Shown: positions 16,684 to 25,921 of the stretch, one piece after another
Layout of the letters: the number at the start of each line of letters is the position of its first letter
How positions within the stretch are numbered: position 1 is the first letter of the stretch
Origin: an uncultured Lachnospiraceae bacterium
GTDB lineage: Bacteria; Bacillota; Clostridia; Lachnospirales; Lachnospiraceae
NCBI GenBank assembly: GCA_910578405.1
Contig: CAJTQO010000023.1
Location: 1-51,724 of the forward strand
DNA: 51,724 bases
Direction of reading: 5' to 3'
Notes under the pieces: generated by a model
What the model saw: only the letters and a program-made list of their open reading frames with translations
Databases searched by the model: none
What the model was told of the DNA's origin: nothing
Made by a program: the position numbers and the translations under genes

Positions 16684-18624
16684 ATGGGCAAGCAGATGGA
16701 AAATGAATACGGGGCGGATCAGATACAGATATTGGAAGGCTTGGAAGCAGTGCGTAAAAGGCCGGGTATGTACATTGGAAGCACATCTTCCAGAGGGCTC
16801 CATCATTTGGTATATGAAATCGTAGACAATTCGGTGGATGAAGCGCTGGCAGGTTTTTGTAACGAAATAGAAGTGACAGTCCATAAGGACAATTCTGTGA
16901 CAGTGATTGATGACGGAAGGGGAATTCCGGTAGGGATTAACCATAAGGCAGGGATTCCTGCGGTGGAAGTGGTGTTTACCGTACTCCATGCAGGGGGAAA
17001 GTTTGGAGGAGGGGGATATAAAGTGTCCGGCGGACTCCACGGGGTAGGGGCCTCGGTGGTAAATGCCCTGTCCAGTTGGCTGGAGGTGGAAATTTTTCAG
17101 GACGGAAAGATTTACCGGCAAAGATATGAGAAGGGAAATGTCTGCTATTCCCTGAAAGAAGTGGGAGAATGTCCTTTGGAAAAGACAGGGACCAAGGTAA
17201 GCTTTAAACCGGACGATGCCATTTTCCAGGAAACAACGGAATATGAGTTTGATGTATTAAAGCAGCGCCTGAGGGAAATGGCGTTTCTAACCAAAAATTT
17301 GAAGATTATTCTTAGGGATGAAAGAGTGGAAACCGGACTAAATCCGGTGGAAAGAACGTTCCACTATGAGGGCGGCATTAAGGAATTCGTTATTTATTTA
17401 AATAAAAGCAAAACGCCTTTATACGAAAATATTATGTATTTTGAAGGCTCCAAAAACAATGTGTACGTGGAAGTGGCGATGCAGCATAACGATTCCTATA
17501 CGGAAAGCGCCTATAGTTTTGTAAATAATATCAATACACCGGAAGGCGGCACTCACTTGGTGGGGTTTCGAAATGCCCTGACGAAAACCTTTAATGATTA
17601 TGCAAGAAGCAATAAGCTTTTGAAGGAAAGCGAAGCGAACCTGACAGGAGAGGATATCAGGGAAGGGCTGACGGCCATCGTCAGCATTAAGATTGAGGAT
17701 CCGCAGTTCGAAGGACAGACAAAGCAGAAATTGGGGAATTCGGAAGCCCGTGGCGCAGTGGACAGTATTGTCAGCGAACAGCTTACTTACTTTTTGGAGC
17801 AGAACCCCGCCATTGCAAAAACCATTTGTGAAAAATCCATTTTGGCGCAAAGGGCAAGGGATGCAGCGCGAAAAGCGAGGGATTTGACAAGGAGGAAAAC
17901 AGCGTTGGAAGGGATGAGCCTGCCAGGGAAACTGGCGGACTGTTCGGACAAAGACCCGGCCAATTGTGAAATTTACATTGTAGAGGGGGATTCCGCAGGG
18001 GGCAGCGCCAAAACCGCAAGGAGCCGCGCCACACAGGCCATCCTGCCTTTACGCGGTAAAATATTGAATGTGGAAAAGGCTAGGCTGGATAAAATTTATG
18101 CCAATGCGGAAATCAAGGCAATGATTACGGCTTTTGGCACAGGAATCCATGAAGATTTTGACATTAAAAAGCTGCGGTACCATAAAATTATCATTATGAC
18201 CGATGCGGATGTGGATGGGGCGCATATTGCCACTTTGCTGCTGACGTTTTTGTACCGTTTTATGCCGGAACTGATTAAGCAGGGGTATGTATATCTGGCG
18301 CAGCCACCCTTATATAAACTGGAAAAAAATAAAAAGATATGGTATGCCTACAGTGACGAGGAGCTGAATGGCATATTAAAAGAAGTGGGGAGGGATCAGA
18401 ACAATAAGATACAGCGTTATAAAGGGTTGGGGGAGATGGATCCCGAACAGTTGTGGGAAACCACCATGGATCCCGAGCGGCGCATTTTGCTGCGAGTTAC
18501 GATGGATGAAGAGGCGGAATCGGAAATAGACTTAACCTTTACGACGCTGATGGGGGATAAGGTAGAACCAAGGAGAGAATTTATCGAGGAAAATGCGAAA
18601 TTCGTAAAGAATCTTGATATTTAA
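16684..18624 (+). CDS. gyrB: DNA gyrase subunit B
   Basis: GyrB supplies ATP hydrolysis for negative supercoiling. The GHKL ATPase region shows VYEIVDNSVDEALAG, DDGRGIPV, LHAGGKFGGGGYKVSGGLHGVGASVVNALS and QTKQKLGNSEARG. The TOPRIM region has EIYIVEGDSAGGSAKTARSR and MTDADVDGAHI. The C terminus has RYKGLGEMDPEQLWETTMDPERR and ends FVKNLDI as usual. Length is 646. It precedes gyrA by 12 bases. The start may be 16684 or the in-frame ATG at 16696; no strong ribosome site decides it. Confidence 0.98.
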   Translation: MGKQMENEYGADQIQILEGLEAVRKRPGMYIGSTSSRGLHHLVYEIVDNSVDEALAGFCNEIEVTVHKDNSVTVIDDGRGIPVGINHKAGIPAVEVVFTVLHAGGKFGGGGYKVSGGLHGVGASVVNALSSWLEVEIFQDGKIYRQRYEKGNVCYSLKEVGECPLEKTGTKVSFKPDDAIFQETTEYEFDVLKQRLREMAFLTKNLKIILRDERVETGLNPVERTFHYEGGIKEFVIYLNKSKTPLYENIMYFEGSKNNVYVEVAMQHNDSYTESAYSFVNNINTPEGGTHLVGFRNALTKTFNDYARSNKLLKESEANLTGEDIREGLTAIVSIKIEDPQFEGQTKQKLGNSEARGAVDSIVSEQLTYFLEQNPAIAKTICEKSILAQRARDAARKARDLTRRKTALEGMSLPGKLADCSDKDPANCEIYIVEGDSAGGSAKTARSRATQAILPLRGKILNVEKARLDKIYANAEIKAMITAFGTGIHEDFDIKKLRYHKIIIMTDADVDGAHIATLLLTFLYRFMPELIKQGYVYLAQPPLYKLEKNKKIWYAYSDEELNGILKEVGRDQNNKIQRYKGLGEMDPEQLWETTMDPERRILLRVTMDEEAESEIDLTFTTLMGDKVEPRREFIEENAKFVKNLDI

Positions 18625-18636
18625 TGGAGGTTAAAG

Positions 18637-21249
18637 ATGGATGATAAGATCATAGACGGTATCTTTGATAAGGATAGCGAGGATAAAATCCATAATGTGG
18701 ACAAAATCCACGATGTGGATTTAAAAAAGACGATGGAAAACTCATACATTGATTATGCTATGAGCGTAATCGCTGCCCGTGCGCTACCGGATGTCAGGGA
18801 TGGGCTAAAGCCAGTGCAAAGAAGGGTCTTGTATTCCATGATCGAATTGAATAACGGTCCTGACAAACCTCATCGAAAGAGTGCGCGTATTGTCGGTGAT
18901 ACCATGGGTAAATACCATCCTCATGGCGACAGTTCCATCTATGGAGCTTTGGTGAATATGGCCCAGCCCTGGTCTTTCCATTATCCGTTAGTGGATGGGC
19001 ATGGCAATTTCGGCTCTGTGGACGGTGACGGCGCAGCGGCAATGCGTTACACGGAAGCCAGGCTTTCCAAGATTTCTATGGAACTGCTTGCGGATATCAA
19101 CAAAGATACGGTAGATTTTGTCCCTAACTTTGACGAGACGGAGAAAGAACCTACTGTCCTTCCCAGCCGTTTTCCAAATCTGCTTGTGAACGGCACTACA
19201 GGAATAGCGGTAGGCATGGCGACTAATATTCCACCTCATAATCTGCGTGAGGTGATTCAGGCAGTGGTAAAAATTATTGACAACAGGGTAGAGGAAGACA
19301 GGGAAACCGAGATTGAGGAATTGCTGGAGATTGTAAAAGCGCCTGATTTTCCAACCGGTGGCATTATATTAGGAACAAGGGGGAGCGAGGAGGCGTACCG
19401 GACCGGACGCGGAAAGGTAAGGGTGAGGGCGGTCTCCGATATTGAAATGCTTCCTAATGGGAAAAGCCGTATTATTGTAACGGAACTGCCCTATATGGTG
19501 AACAAAGCCAATTTAATCCAGAAAATTGCAGAACTGGTAAAGTTAAAAAAGATAGACGGGATTACGGATCTTCGGGATGAATCGGACAGGGAGGGGATGC
19601 GCATTGTAATCGAACTGCGCCGGGACGCCAATGCCAATATTCTTATGAACCAGCTCTATAAGCATACGCAGATGCAGGATACCTTTGGCATTATTATGCT
19701 GGCGTTAGTGAATAATGAGCCAAAGGTTATGAACCTTTTGGATATGCTGACCAATTATCTGGCCCATCAGGAAGAGGTCGTAACAAGAAGAACCAAGTAT
19801 GACCTAAATAAAGCGGAAGAGAGGGACCACATTTTACAAGGGCTGCTGATTGCCCTGGATCATATCGACGAAGTCATCCGGATTATTAGGAGCAGCGAAA
19901 ATGTGCAAACGGCAAAGGAAAGGCTGACGGAGCGTTTTGGCCTGACGGATGTGCAGGCGCAGGCTATTGTGGATATGCGGCTGCGCACGCTGACCGGTTT
20001 GGAAAGGGATAAGATTGAAAAGGAACATCAGGAACTGTTAGTGAAGATTGCGGAGTTAAAAGCTATCCTTGCGGACAGGAAGATATTGTTGGGGGTAATA
20101 CGGGACGAAATCTCAATGATATCGGAAAAATATGGGGACGACCGGAAAACTGCCATAGGATTTGATGCATTTGATATTTCCATGGAGGACTTGATTCCGA
20201 AAGACAATACCATTATCGCCATGACCAGCCTTGGTTACATTAAGAGGATGACCATTGATAATTTTAAGAGCCAGAACAGGGGCGGCAAGGGGATAAAAGG
20301 GATGCAGACTATTGAGGAGGATTTTATTGAAGATCTGCTGATGACCACAACCCATCATTATATTATGTTCTTTACCAACTTTGGGCGCGTTTACCGCTTA
20401 AAGGCATATGAAATCCCGGAGGCAGGCAGGACTTCCAGGGGGACGGCGATTATTAATCTGCTGCAATTAATACCGGGGGAGAAGATTACGGCAATTATTC
20501 CAATTAAGGATTACGAGGAAAATAAAAACCTGTTTATGGTAACAAAGAAGGGGACGGTTAAGAAGACGCATATTATGGAATATTGCAATGTCCGTAAAAA
20601 TGGTTTGGCGGCAATCAGCCTGCGTGAGGATGATGAGTTAATTGAAGTAAAGATTACGGATCAGCATACAGAAATTTTCCTTGTAACGAAACAAGGGATG
20701 TGTATCCGTTTCTTAGAAACGGATGTACGGGCAACCGGCCGTTCGTCCATGGGTGTAATTGGCATGAGTTTGATTGATAGTGATGAGGTGGTTGGGATGC
20801 AATTGGATCATCAGGGGGATTCTCTGTTGATTGTATCCGAGAATGGCATGGGCAAGCGGACTTACCTGGAGGAGTTTACAGTTCAAAAAAGAGGCGGAAA
20901 GGGTGTTAAATGTTATAAAATTACGGAAAAAACAGGATATGTGGTAGGAGTGAAGGCAGTGAATGACAGCCATGAGATTATGATGATTACCACATTGGGG
21001 ACAATTATCCAGTTGCGGATGGAGGATATATCTACGCTTGGCAGGATTACTTCCGGAGTGAAGATGATTAATCTGGACGATGGGATGAAGGTAGCGCGGA
21101 TTGCGAAAGTCAGGGAGAAGGTATCCGATGGAGATCATGAACTGGAAAATATAGAAGATGCCCTTGAGGAGATACCGGAAGAAGAGAAGCATCCTATTAT
21201 GGAAGAAGAGGAAGAAATTACGCTTCCAAAAGAGGAGTATGAGGAGTAA
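18637..21249 (+). CDS. gyrA: DNA gyrase subunit A
   Basis: GyrA cuts and reseals DNA. The core begins MENSYIDYAMSVIAARALPDVRDGLKPVQRRVLY. The catalytic tyrosine is in AAMRYTEARLS. The GyrA box appears as SQNRGGKGIKG in the C-terminal wrapping domain, and the tail is acidic (EEIPEEEKHPIMEEEEE). Length 870 is slightly longer than average. The quinolone region reads HPHGDSSIYGALVNMAQPW: the serine matching E. coli S83 is present, but the acidic residue matching D87 is glycine. I believe this is natural in many Lachnospiraceae rather than a mutation. GGAGG precedes the ATG by six bases. Confidence 0.98.
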   Translation: MDDKIIDGIFDKDSEDKIHNVDKIHDVDLKKTMENSYIDYAMSVIAARALPDVRDGLKPVQRRVLYSMIELNNGPDKPHRKSARIVGDTMGKYHPHGDSSIYGALVNMAQPWSFHYPLVDGHGNFGSVDGDGAAAMRYTEARLSKISMELLADINKDTVDFVPNFDETEKEPTVLPSRFPNLLVNGTTGIAVGMATNIPPHNLREVIQAVVKIIDNRVEEDRETEIEELLEIVKAPDFPTGGIILGTRGSEEAYRTGRGKVRVRAVSDIEMLPNGKSRIIVTELPYMVNKANLIQKIAELVKLKKIDGITDLRDESDREGMRIVIELRRDANANILMNQLYKHTQMQDTFGIIMLALVNNEPKVMNLLDMLTNYLAHQEEVVTRRTKYDLNKAEERDHILQGLLIALDHIDEVIRIIRSSENVQTAKERLTERFGLTDVQAQAIVDMRLRTLTGLERDKIEKEHQELLVKIAELKAILADRKILLGVIRDEISMISEKYGDDRKTAIGFDAFDISMEDLIPKDNTIIAMTSLGYIKRMTIDNFKSQNRGGKGIKGMQTIEEDFIEDLLMTTTHHYIMFFTNFGRVYRLKAYEIPEAGRTSRGTAIINLLQLIPGEKITAIIPIKDYEENKNLFMVTKKGTVKKTHIMEYCNVRKNGLAAISLREDDELIEVKITDQHTEIFLVTKQGMCIRFLETDVRATGRSSMGVIGMSLIDSDEVVGMQLDHQGDSLLIVSENGMGKRTYLEEFTVQKRGGKGVKCYKITEKTGYVVGVKAVNDSHEIMMITTLGTIIQLRMEDISTLGRITSGVKMINLDDGMKVARIAKVREKVSDGDHELENIEDALEEIPEEEKHPIMEEEEEITLPKEEYEE

Positions 21250-21277
21250 CAGCTAAAAGGACTGGAATTGAGGGAAG

Positions 21278-21316
21278 AAAATACCGCAAAGTGAGTTATC
21301 ATTTTGCGGTATTTTT
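21278..21316 (+). terminator. Terminator after gyrA
   Basis: AAAATACCGCAAA, an 11-base loop and TTTTGCGGTATTTTT form a strong stem with a T-run, 28 bases after the gyrA stop. It ends only about 13 bases before the next ATG, so the next gene depends on read-through or on a promoter inside this stretch. Confidence 0.9.
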
Positions 21317-21329
21317 CAGGGAGAAACAT

Positions 21330-22064
21330 ATGAAAATAGTAATATGTGATGACAGCATTGAAGATTTATGCGGCATGGAGAAGCTGTTGCTAAAATATAA
21401 AGAACTTCATACTAATGTTGTATTTGAGGTGGATAAATATTCGGATGCTTCCAGGTTGTACGGAAAAATAAACAAAAGCGGATTTGCGGATATTTATATT
21501 CTGGATATGTTAATGGATATGAAATCAGGCATAGAGATAGGAAACCATATACGCAGCATGGACGATAAAAGCGTGATTATTTACATTACTTCTTCCGAAT
21601 ATTTTGCATTGGATGCATACAATGTACGTGCAATCCGGTATTTATTAAAACCAGTATATGAAGGACAGTTTTTTGAGGCAATGGATTATGCCTTGTCTTA
21701 TATTAGTATGAAAAATGATGCATTCTATTTGGTGAAAACAAAAGATGGTCTGGTATCACTTCCATATTCCCAAATTGAATATATTGAAAGCTCCTCCAGG
21801 ATGTTATACATATATCTGACGGATGGTAAATTGGTCCAAAGTATATTTTTACGAAAATCCTTTGATGAAGAAATGAAGGAATTACTTGCAAATGACAGTT
21901 TTATACAGATTCATAAATCATTTATTGTTAATTTAAGGTATGTCAGGAAAATGGAAAGGAGCGATATGGTGATGGAGAGCTTAAAATCGCTTCCAATCAG
22001 TAAAAAAAGAATAGCGGAAGTGAAAAAAGAGTATCTTTTATTTGTTTCGAAACTGTATAGATAG
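21330..22064 (+). CDS. LytTR-family response regulator (AgrA-like)
   Basis: A 244-residue protein with a CheY-like receiver (acidic D7/D8, phospho-acceptor D59 in IYILDMLMD, K107 in RYLLKPV) and a LytTR DNA-binding domain (about 140-240, with SSRMLYIYLTDGKLVQ and FIQIHKSFIVNLRYVRKMERSDMVMESLKSLPISKKR). Such regulators bind pairs of 9-bp direct repeats. It is the first gene of a pair with the kinase at 22074. AGGGAG lies six bases upstream of the ATG at 21330; longer readings run into the terminator. No AgrB or AgrD gene is nearby. Confidence 0.92.
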   Translation: MKIVICDDSIEDLCGMEKLLLKYKELHTNVVFEVDKYSDASRLYGKINKSGFADIYILDMLMDMKSGIEIGNHIRSMDDKSVIIYITSSEYFALDAYNVRAIRYLLKPVYEGQFFEAMDYALSYISMKNDAFYLVKTKDGLVSLPYSQIEYIESSSRMLYIYLTDGKLVQSIFLRKSFDEEMKELLANDSFIQIHKSFIVNLRYVRKMERSDMVMESLKSLPISKKRIAEVKKEYLLFVSKLYR

Positions 22065-22073
22065 GGGGTAAGG

Positions 22074-23363
22074 ATGGATTATTTCAGAAATATATCGTAT
22101 ATGGTCAGCCATATATATTTAATGCTCTTTTTTTATTTTTTTACCATTCACCGTTATTCGGAGAAGAAGACAAAAAGAATATGTCTGTGCTTCTTTTTGA
22201 CCTTAAGCGTCAGTGATTGTCTGAAATTAAATATATATCCGAACAGTGGCCTTTGCTATGTTATTGTCACAATTTTACAAATTTTAATTACGCAATTTAC
22301 CAATATATATATTTCACGGACAAGGGACAGCAGGGTTTTGTTTTTGGGACTTAGCGCGTCCAATTATGTGATTGCAGGAAGTTTAGCTGCATCGGTAGCT
22401 TATATTTGGACAAATAACATGGTGTTATCCGTGATGGTCAGCATTGTCGTTCATTCTGTAATTCTTTGGTTTTTATATGGGAAAATAAAGGATATATGGG
22501 CTAAATTTTTTGGGAAAGAATATATAAGCAATTGGTGGGAATTGTGTCTGATTCCCGTATTTTTTTATACTGGTTTTACCTTTATTGCGTTTTTTCCTTA
22601 CCCGTTAGCGCAAAATCCCCAAAATATATTAGGTGTAATTATATTTTTAATCACCATGTTTGTTTCTTATGTAGTTGTATTCCGTTATGTGCAAAGTGAA
22701 TCGAACCGGAAAGACATTTACTGGAAGAAGATACTTTCCGATATTTATATCAAAGATTTGGAAAACCAGTACCACTCCGTAGAACAGTTTGAACAAAACC
22801 TTAAAATACTGCGTCATGATATCAGGCACTACTCCGGGATGATAGACCATCTGTTAGACCAGGAAGAATATGGGGAAATAAGGAAAATAGTAAAACATAT
22901 CAATGAAGTGGTGGATGAAAATAAAATTGTGAAATATTGCAATCATGTAGTAATCAATACCATACTATCCAATATGATGGACAGGGCAAAAAGTATGGAT
23001 ATAAAGGTAAACCTGGAAGCAAAGATAGCAAATGAATTATCTGTGGATGCATATGAATTTGCTTCCGTTATTGCCAATCTCTTTGAAAATGCATTATTGT
23101 GCGTAAATGAACTGGAGGAAGGAGAAAAATATGTGAATGCAGACATACAATGTACAGGAAGGCATCTATTAGTTGATTTTAAAAATAAATATGAGGGGGA
23201 AATTGAATTCGATGCTACAACCGGGCTTCCTAAAAGTAAAAAAGGAAAAAACCATGGATTTGGCATGCAAAGCGTCCTGGCATTTTCGGAAAAGATAGGG
23301 GGAAATATTGGGTGTTATTGTGAAGATGGGATTTTCCATATTATGATGTTTGCGAAGTTTTAG
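22074..23363 (+). CDS. AgrC-like sensor histidine kinase (GHKL ATPase)
   Basis: The 429-residue protein has about six membrane segments in residues 10-205, then a short coiled linker, the phospho-histidine H248 in LKILRHDIRHYSG, the N-box VIANLFENAL (N335, N339) and a G-box NHGFGMQSV near 394-402. This is the layout of AgrC/ComD-type kinases, which sense peptides through the membrane part. It starts 10 bases after the LytTR regulator and should phosphorylate it. The ligand is unknown because peptide-processing genes are absent from this window. Confidence 0.9.
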   Translation: MDYFRNISYMVSHIYLMLFFYFFTIHRYSEKKTKRICLCFFLTLSVSDCLKLNIYPNSGLCYVIVTILQILITQFTNIYISRTRDSRVLFLGLSASNYVIAGSLAASVAYIWTNNMVLSVMVSIVVHSVILWFLYGKIKDIWAKFFGKEYISNWWELCLIPVFFYTGFTFIAFFPYPLAQNPQNILGVIIFLITMFVSYVVVFRYVQSESNRKDIYWKKILSDIYIKDLENQYHSVEQFEQNLKILRHDIRHYSGMIDHLLDQEEYGEIRKIVKHINEVVDENKIVKYCNHVVINTILSNMMDRAKSMDIKVNLEAKIANELSVDAYEFASVIANLFENALLCVNELEEGEKYVNADIQCTGRHLLVDFKNKYEGEIEFDATTGLPKSKKGKNHGFGMQSVLAFSEKIGGNIGCYCEDGIFHIMMFAKF

Positions 23364-23454
23364 ACTTCTTTTGTGAAAAACGGGGGGATATTTTCCATAG
23401 AAAAAAGCAGATAATCGGTTATAATAAAAAAGATGTAATTGCATGCGTTATCAC

Positions 23455-23500
23455 CATGATAAAAGAAGGCATTGGTCGTTAAATGTCTTCTTTTATCATG
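23455..23500. repeat. Long inverted repeat upstream of the chemoreceptor gene
   Basis: CATGATAAAAGAAG pairs perfectly with CTTCTTTTATCATG. The stem continues inward through a G-T pair and CATT/AATG to about 19 bp around a nine-base loop. No T-run follows. It lies 43 bases before the ATG of the next gene and 90 after the kinase stop. It could be an operator, an attenuating hairpin or a 3' stabiliser. TATAAT at about 23420 may be a -10. Confidence 0.8.
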
Positions 23501-23542
23501 TAAAGACAATAAGGGCTGCTTTGAAAAGGAGAAAAGGAAAAT

Positions 23543-25246
23543 ATGAATTTAAAAACGAAAATGATGTCTTTGTCATTATTGCCGATGGTTTTGATAGGGA
23601 TTATTTTGTTTGTGGTAGCTGCCGGAAGGATAGAAAACGGAGTTTACAAGGAGGCTTATGTTGGAATGTATGCAACTTCGCTGGCCATCAGGGATATTTT
23701 TGAAGTAGGCCATGAGGGGAAATATTGGATGGATGATAATGGAGAGTTGTGGAAGGGAGAAGAATTTAATATTTCGCAGGCTACGGATATTGTAGACCAT
23801 ATTAAAAATAATACAGGTTTGGAAGTGACTATTTTCTGGAAAGATACACGGATACTTACTTCCATCGTAGATGGACAGGGAAGCAGGCAAATTGGGACAA
23901 AGACGTCAGAAACCATTGTTGATAAAGTAATAAAAAAAGGGGAAACTTATCAAAACCGTAATGTGGACATTATGGGAAAGGAATATGTGGTATTTTACGT
24001 CCCTTTTTTCCAGGAAGGGACAGAAGAAGCCGTAGGTATGGTTTTCTTAGGAACGCCGCAGGATAAGGTATATGATATTATTGAAAATGCAAAACGCCAA
24101 TTGCTTCCGGTGATATTCTTAGGCATTGCATTTACTGCAGTGTTTGTATATTTTCTTGTGAGAAAAATAGTATATGCGTTGGAGCATAATATGCAGCTTT
24201 TAGACCAAATATCTAAGGGTAGCTTAAAAGTGCATGTGGAAGAGCGTATTATACATAGAAAAGATGAAATTGGAAAATTGGGAAGGAATATCGCGGCGCT
24301 TCAGGACAGGCTGCGCAGTATTGTTGAGGGGATTAAGTATAAAAGCCATGATTTCCAGCAAGAGTCCGAAAAATTAAAAAATATTTCACAAGAAGCTTAC
24401 CAGATAATGAAGGATGTGGATTGTGCAGCTCAGGAAATGGCAAAAAGCTGTATGTCACAGGCGGAAGGGGCTTTCCACGCCAGTGAGAATGTAACGGAAA
24501 TGGGAGAGATGATAAAAGAAAATGGTTTAGAAGTTATGCGGATTAATGAAATCGCAGGGAACATGAAGGAAGTGTCGCAAGGCGCTTCTACGGAGATAAA
24601 GGAAATGAATAAGGTGATGGGAGATGTAAAGGAATCCATTCATTTTCTTATGGAGCAGACAAAACTTACGGAAAATTCAGTGAACCAAATCAGCGCTGCC
24701 ACGGAAGTAATTGCCGCAATTGCGTCAAAAACAAAACTACTATCTTTCAATGCCAGTATAGAAGCGGCAAGGGTAGGGGAAAATGGAAACGGGTTTGCGG
24801 TGGTGGCTTATGAAATCCAGCAGCTTTCCGAACAATCCAATGCGGCAGCCGCCAGAATTCAGACTATAGTGGATGAATTAAATATGAACACTTCCCATAC
24901 CTTAGACCGGGTGGAAGATATGAGATGCGTTATTGATATACAGGAAGGAAATATAAAGAAGACCAACCATAGTTTCAAAGAAGTATACAGTGGCATAGAC
25001 GGGACGGTAAATGGCATAAAGGATATTCTGGAAAAGGCGGAAGAATTGGAAGAAGTAAGGATGGACACCGTTGCTATTGTCCAGAACGCAGCGGCGGTCT
25101 CACAGGAAAATTCAGCCAGCATTGAAGAAATAATGGCATCCATTGAATCTATGTACCAGGATATTGAGAAGGTTTCCAATAATGCCAGGGTATTAAATGA
25201 GCTTTCACAGGAAATGCAAGAGAAAGTGGATATATTTGTGCTGTAA
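23543..25246 (+). CDS. Methyl-accepting chemotaxis-like protein with one Cache sensor domain
   Basis: The 567-residue protein has membrane segments at about 8-27 and 187-207 enclosing an extracellular domain of about 160 residues resembling a single Cache domain (VTIFWKDTRILTSIVD; VVFYVPFFQEGTEEAVGMVFLG). A HAMP domain follows (about 205-262), then a long helical signalling domain. The tip reads IASKTKLLSFNASIEAARVGENGNGFAVVAYEI, recognisable but different from the usual QTNLLALNASIEAARAGE. No che or flagellar gene is in the window, so it may control something other than swimming. AAGGAG and AAAGG precede the ATG. Confidence 0.9.
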   Translation: MNLKTKMMSLSLLPMVLIGIILFVVAAGRIENGVYKEAYVGMYATSLAIRDIFEVGHEGKYWMDDNGELWKGEEFNISQATDIVDHIKNNTGLEVTIFWKDTRILTSIVDGQGSRQIGTKTSETIVDKVIKKGETYQNRNVDIMGKEYVVFYVPFFQEGTEEAVGMVFLGTPQDKVYDIIENAKRQLLPVIFLGIAFTAVFVYFLVRKIVYALEHNMQLLDQISKGSLKVHVEERIIHRKDEIGKLGRNIAALQDRLRSIVEGIKYKSHDFQQESEKLKNISQEAYQIMKDVDCAAQEMAKSCMSQAEGAFHASENVTEMGEMIKENGLEVMRINEIAGNMKEVSQGASTEIKEMNKVMGDVKESIHFLMEQTKLTENSVNQISAATEVIAAIASKTKLLSFNASIEAARVGENGNGFAVVAYEIQQLSEQSNAAAARIQTIVDELNMNTSHTLDRVEDMRCVIDIQEGNIKKTNHSFKEVYSGIDGTVNGIKDILEKAEELEEVRMDTVAIVQNAAAVSQENSASIEEIMASIESMYQDIEKVSNNARVLNELSQEMQEKVDIFVL

Positions 25247-25431
25247 TATATTCTTAAAAGTAAATTAAGCTTTAAATAAATTTACAGTTCATTCATAAAA
25301 AATTAATGGTTTAAACAAAAAAGAGGTATATTTTTCCCATCTTTCATGTTAAAATAATGGAACAGGATTAAAGTTTTTCTTTATAGTTACTTTAATGTAT
25401 AGATTAATTTTATGAAAGGAGAGGAAGGGAA

Positions 25432-25692
25432 ATGGAATCGGTCAAAGTTATGTTTCATTCAATGGAAGAAGCGCAGAAGTTTGTATTATCCATCGAAAAT
25501 TATCCGTTTAATGTAGATTTGCAGATTGGCAGACGGGTGATTGACGGTAAATCAATCCTGGGAATTCTGGGTTTCGGACTTCATCAAATGTTGGAGCTGC
25601 ATGTACACACGGATGATTATGCAGCGCTGGATGGATTTCATGACAAGATTAGAGGTTTCATTTGTGGGGATGTGATGGAAGTTGCTATTTAA
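25432..25692 (+). CDS. HPr-like protein lacking the phospho-histidine
   Basis: The 86-residue protein has the HPr fold pattern: VKVMFHSMEEAQKFV, then RRVIDGKSILGILGFGLHQMLELHVHTDD, with the Ser-46-like site S41 in KSILGIL. The GLHARPA loop with His15 is missing, so it cannot carry phosphate in the PTS in the normal way. Proteins like this are found in other Clostridia. A role as a binding or regulatory relative, like Crh in Bacillus, is my inference. AAAGGAGAGG lies before the ATG. It is monocistronic, followed by a terminator. Confidence 0.8.
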   Translation: MESVKVMFHSMEEAQKFVLSIENYPFNVDLQIGRRVIDGKSILGILGFGLHQMLELHVHTDDYAALDGFHDKIRGFICGDVMEVAI

Positions 25693-25727
25693 TCTGTGGT
25701 GACGAAAATAATGGATGATAAGGGTAT

Positions 25728-25762
25728 GCTGCCGGAGCAGTTTGGTTCCGGCAGCTTTATAT
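25728..25762 (+). terminator. Terminator after the HPr-like gene
   Basis: GCTGCCGGA and TCCGGCAGC form a perfect 9-bp stem with a 10-base loop, followed by TTTATATATTT, about 35 bases after the stop. Confidence 0.8.
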
Positions 25763-25815
25763 ATTTAACCAGCCGTGTGTCTTTTTTATTTTATGTTCAA
25801 TTTTGTTTTTTGAAA

Positions 25816-25844
25816 TTGCGGTATGAGACTTTATATGGTAAAAT
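25816..25844 (+). promoter_or_regulatory. Candidate promoter for the aldolase gene
   Basis: TTGCGG, a 17-base spacer and TAAAAT lie about 78 bases before the ATG at 25922. The -35 is weak; support comes from position after a terminator. Confidence 0.4.
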
Positions 25845-25921
25845 ATATTCGGCAGTTAGTTTGAGTTGTCAGATTATTTATGGTAGATAAACGGAAAAGG
25901 TTGAAAGAAAGGGGTTAAATT

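Noticed and set aside
23364..23542. c-di-GMP riboswitch before the chemoreceptor gene
   Set aside because: The conserved c-di-GMP-I/II motifs are absent; only a simple long hairpin is seen.
25696..25890. Small open frame after the HPr-like gene
   Set aside because: It contains the terminator hairpin (25728-25762) and the candidate aldolase promoter, and has no ribosome site.
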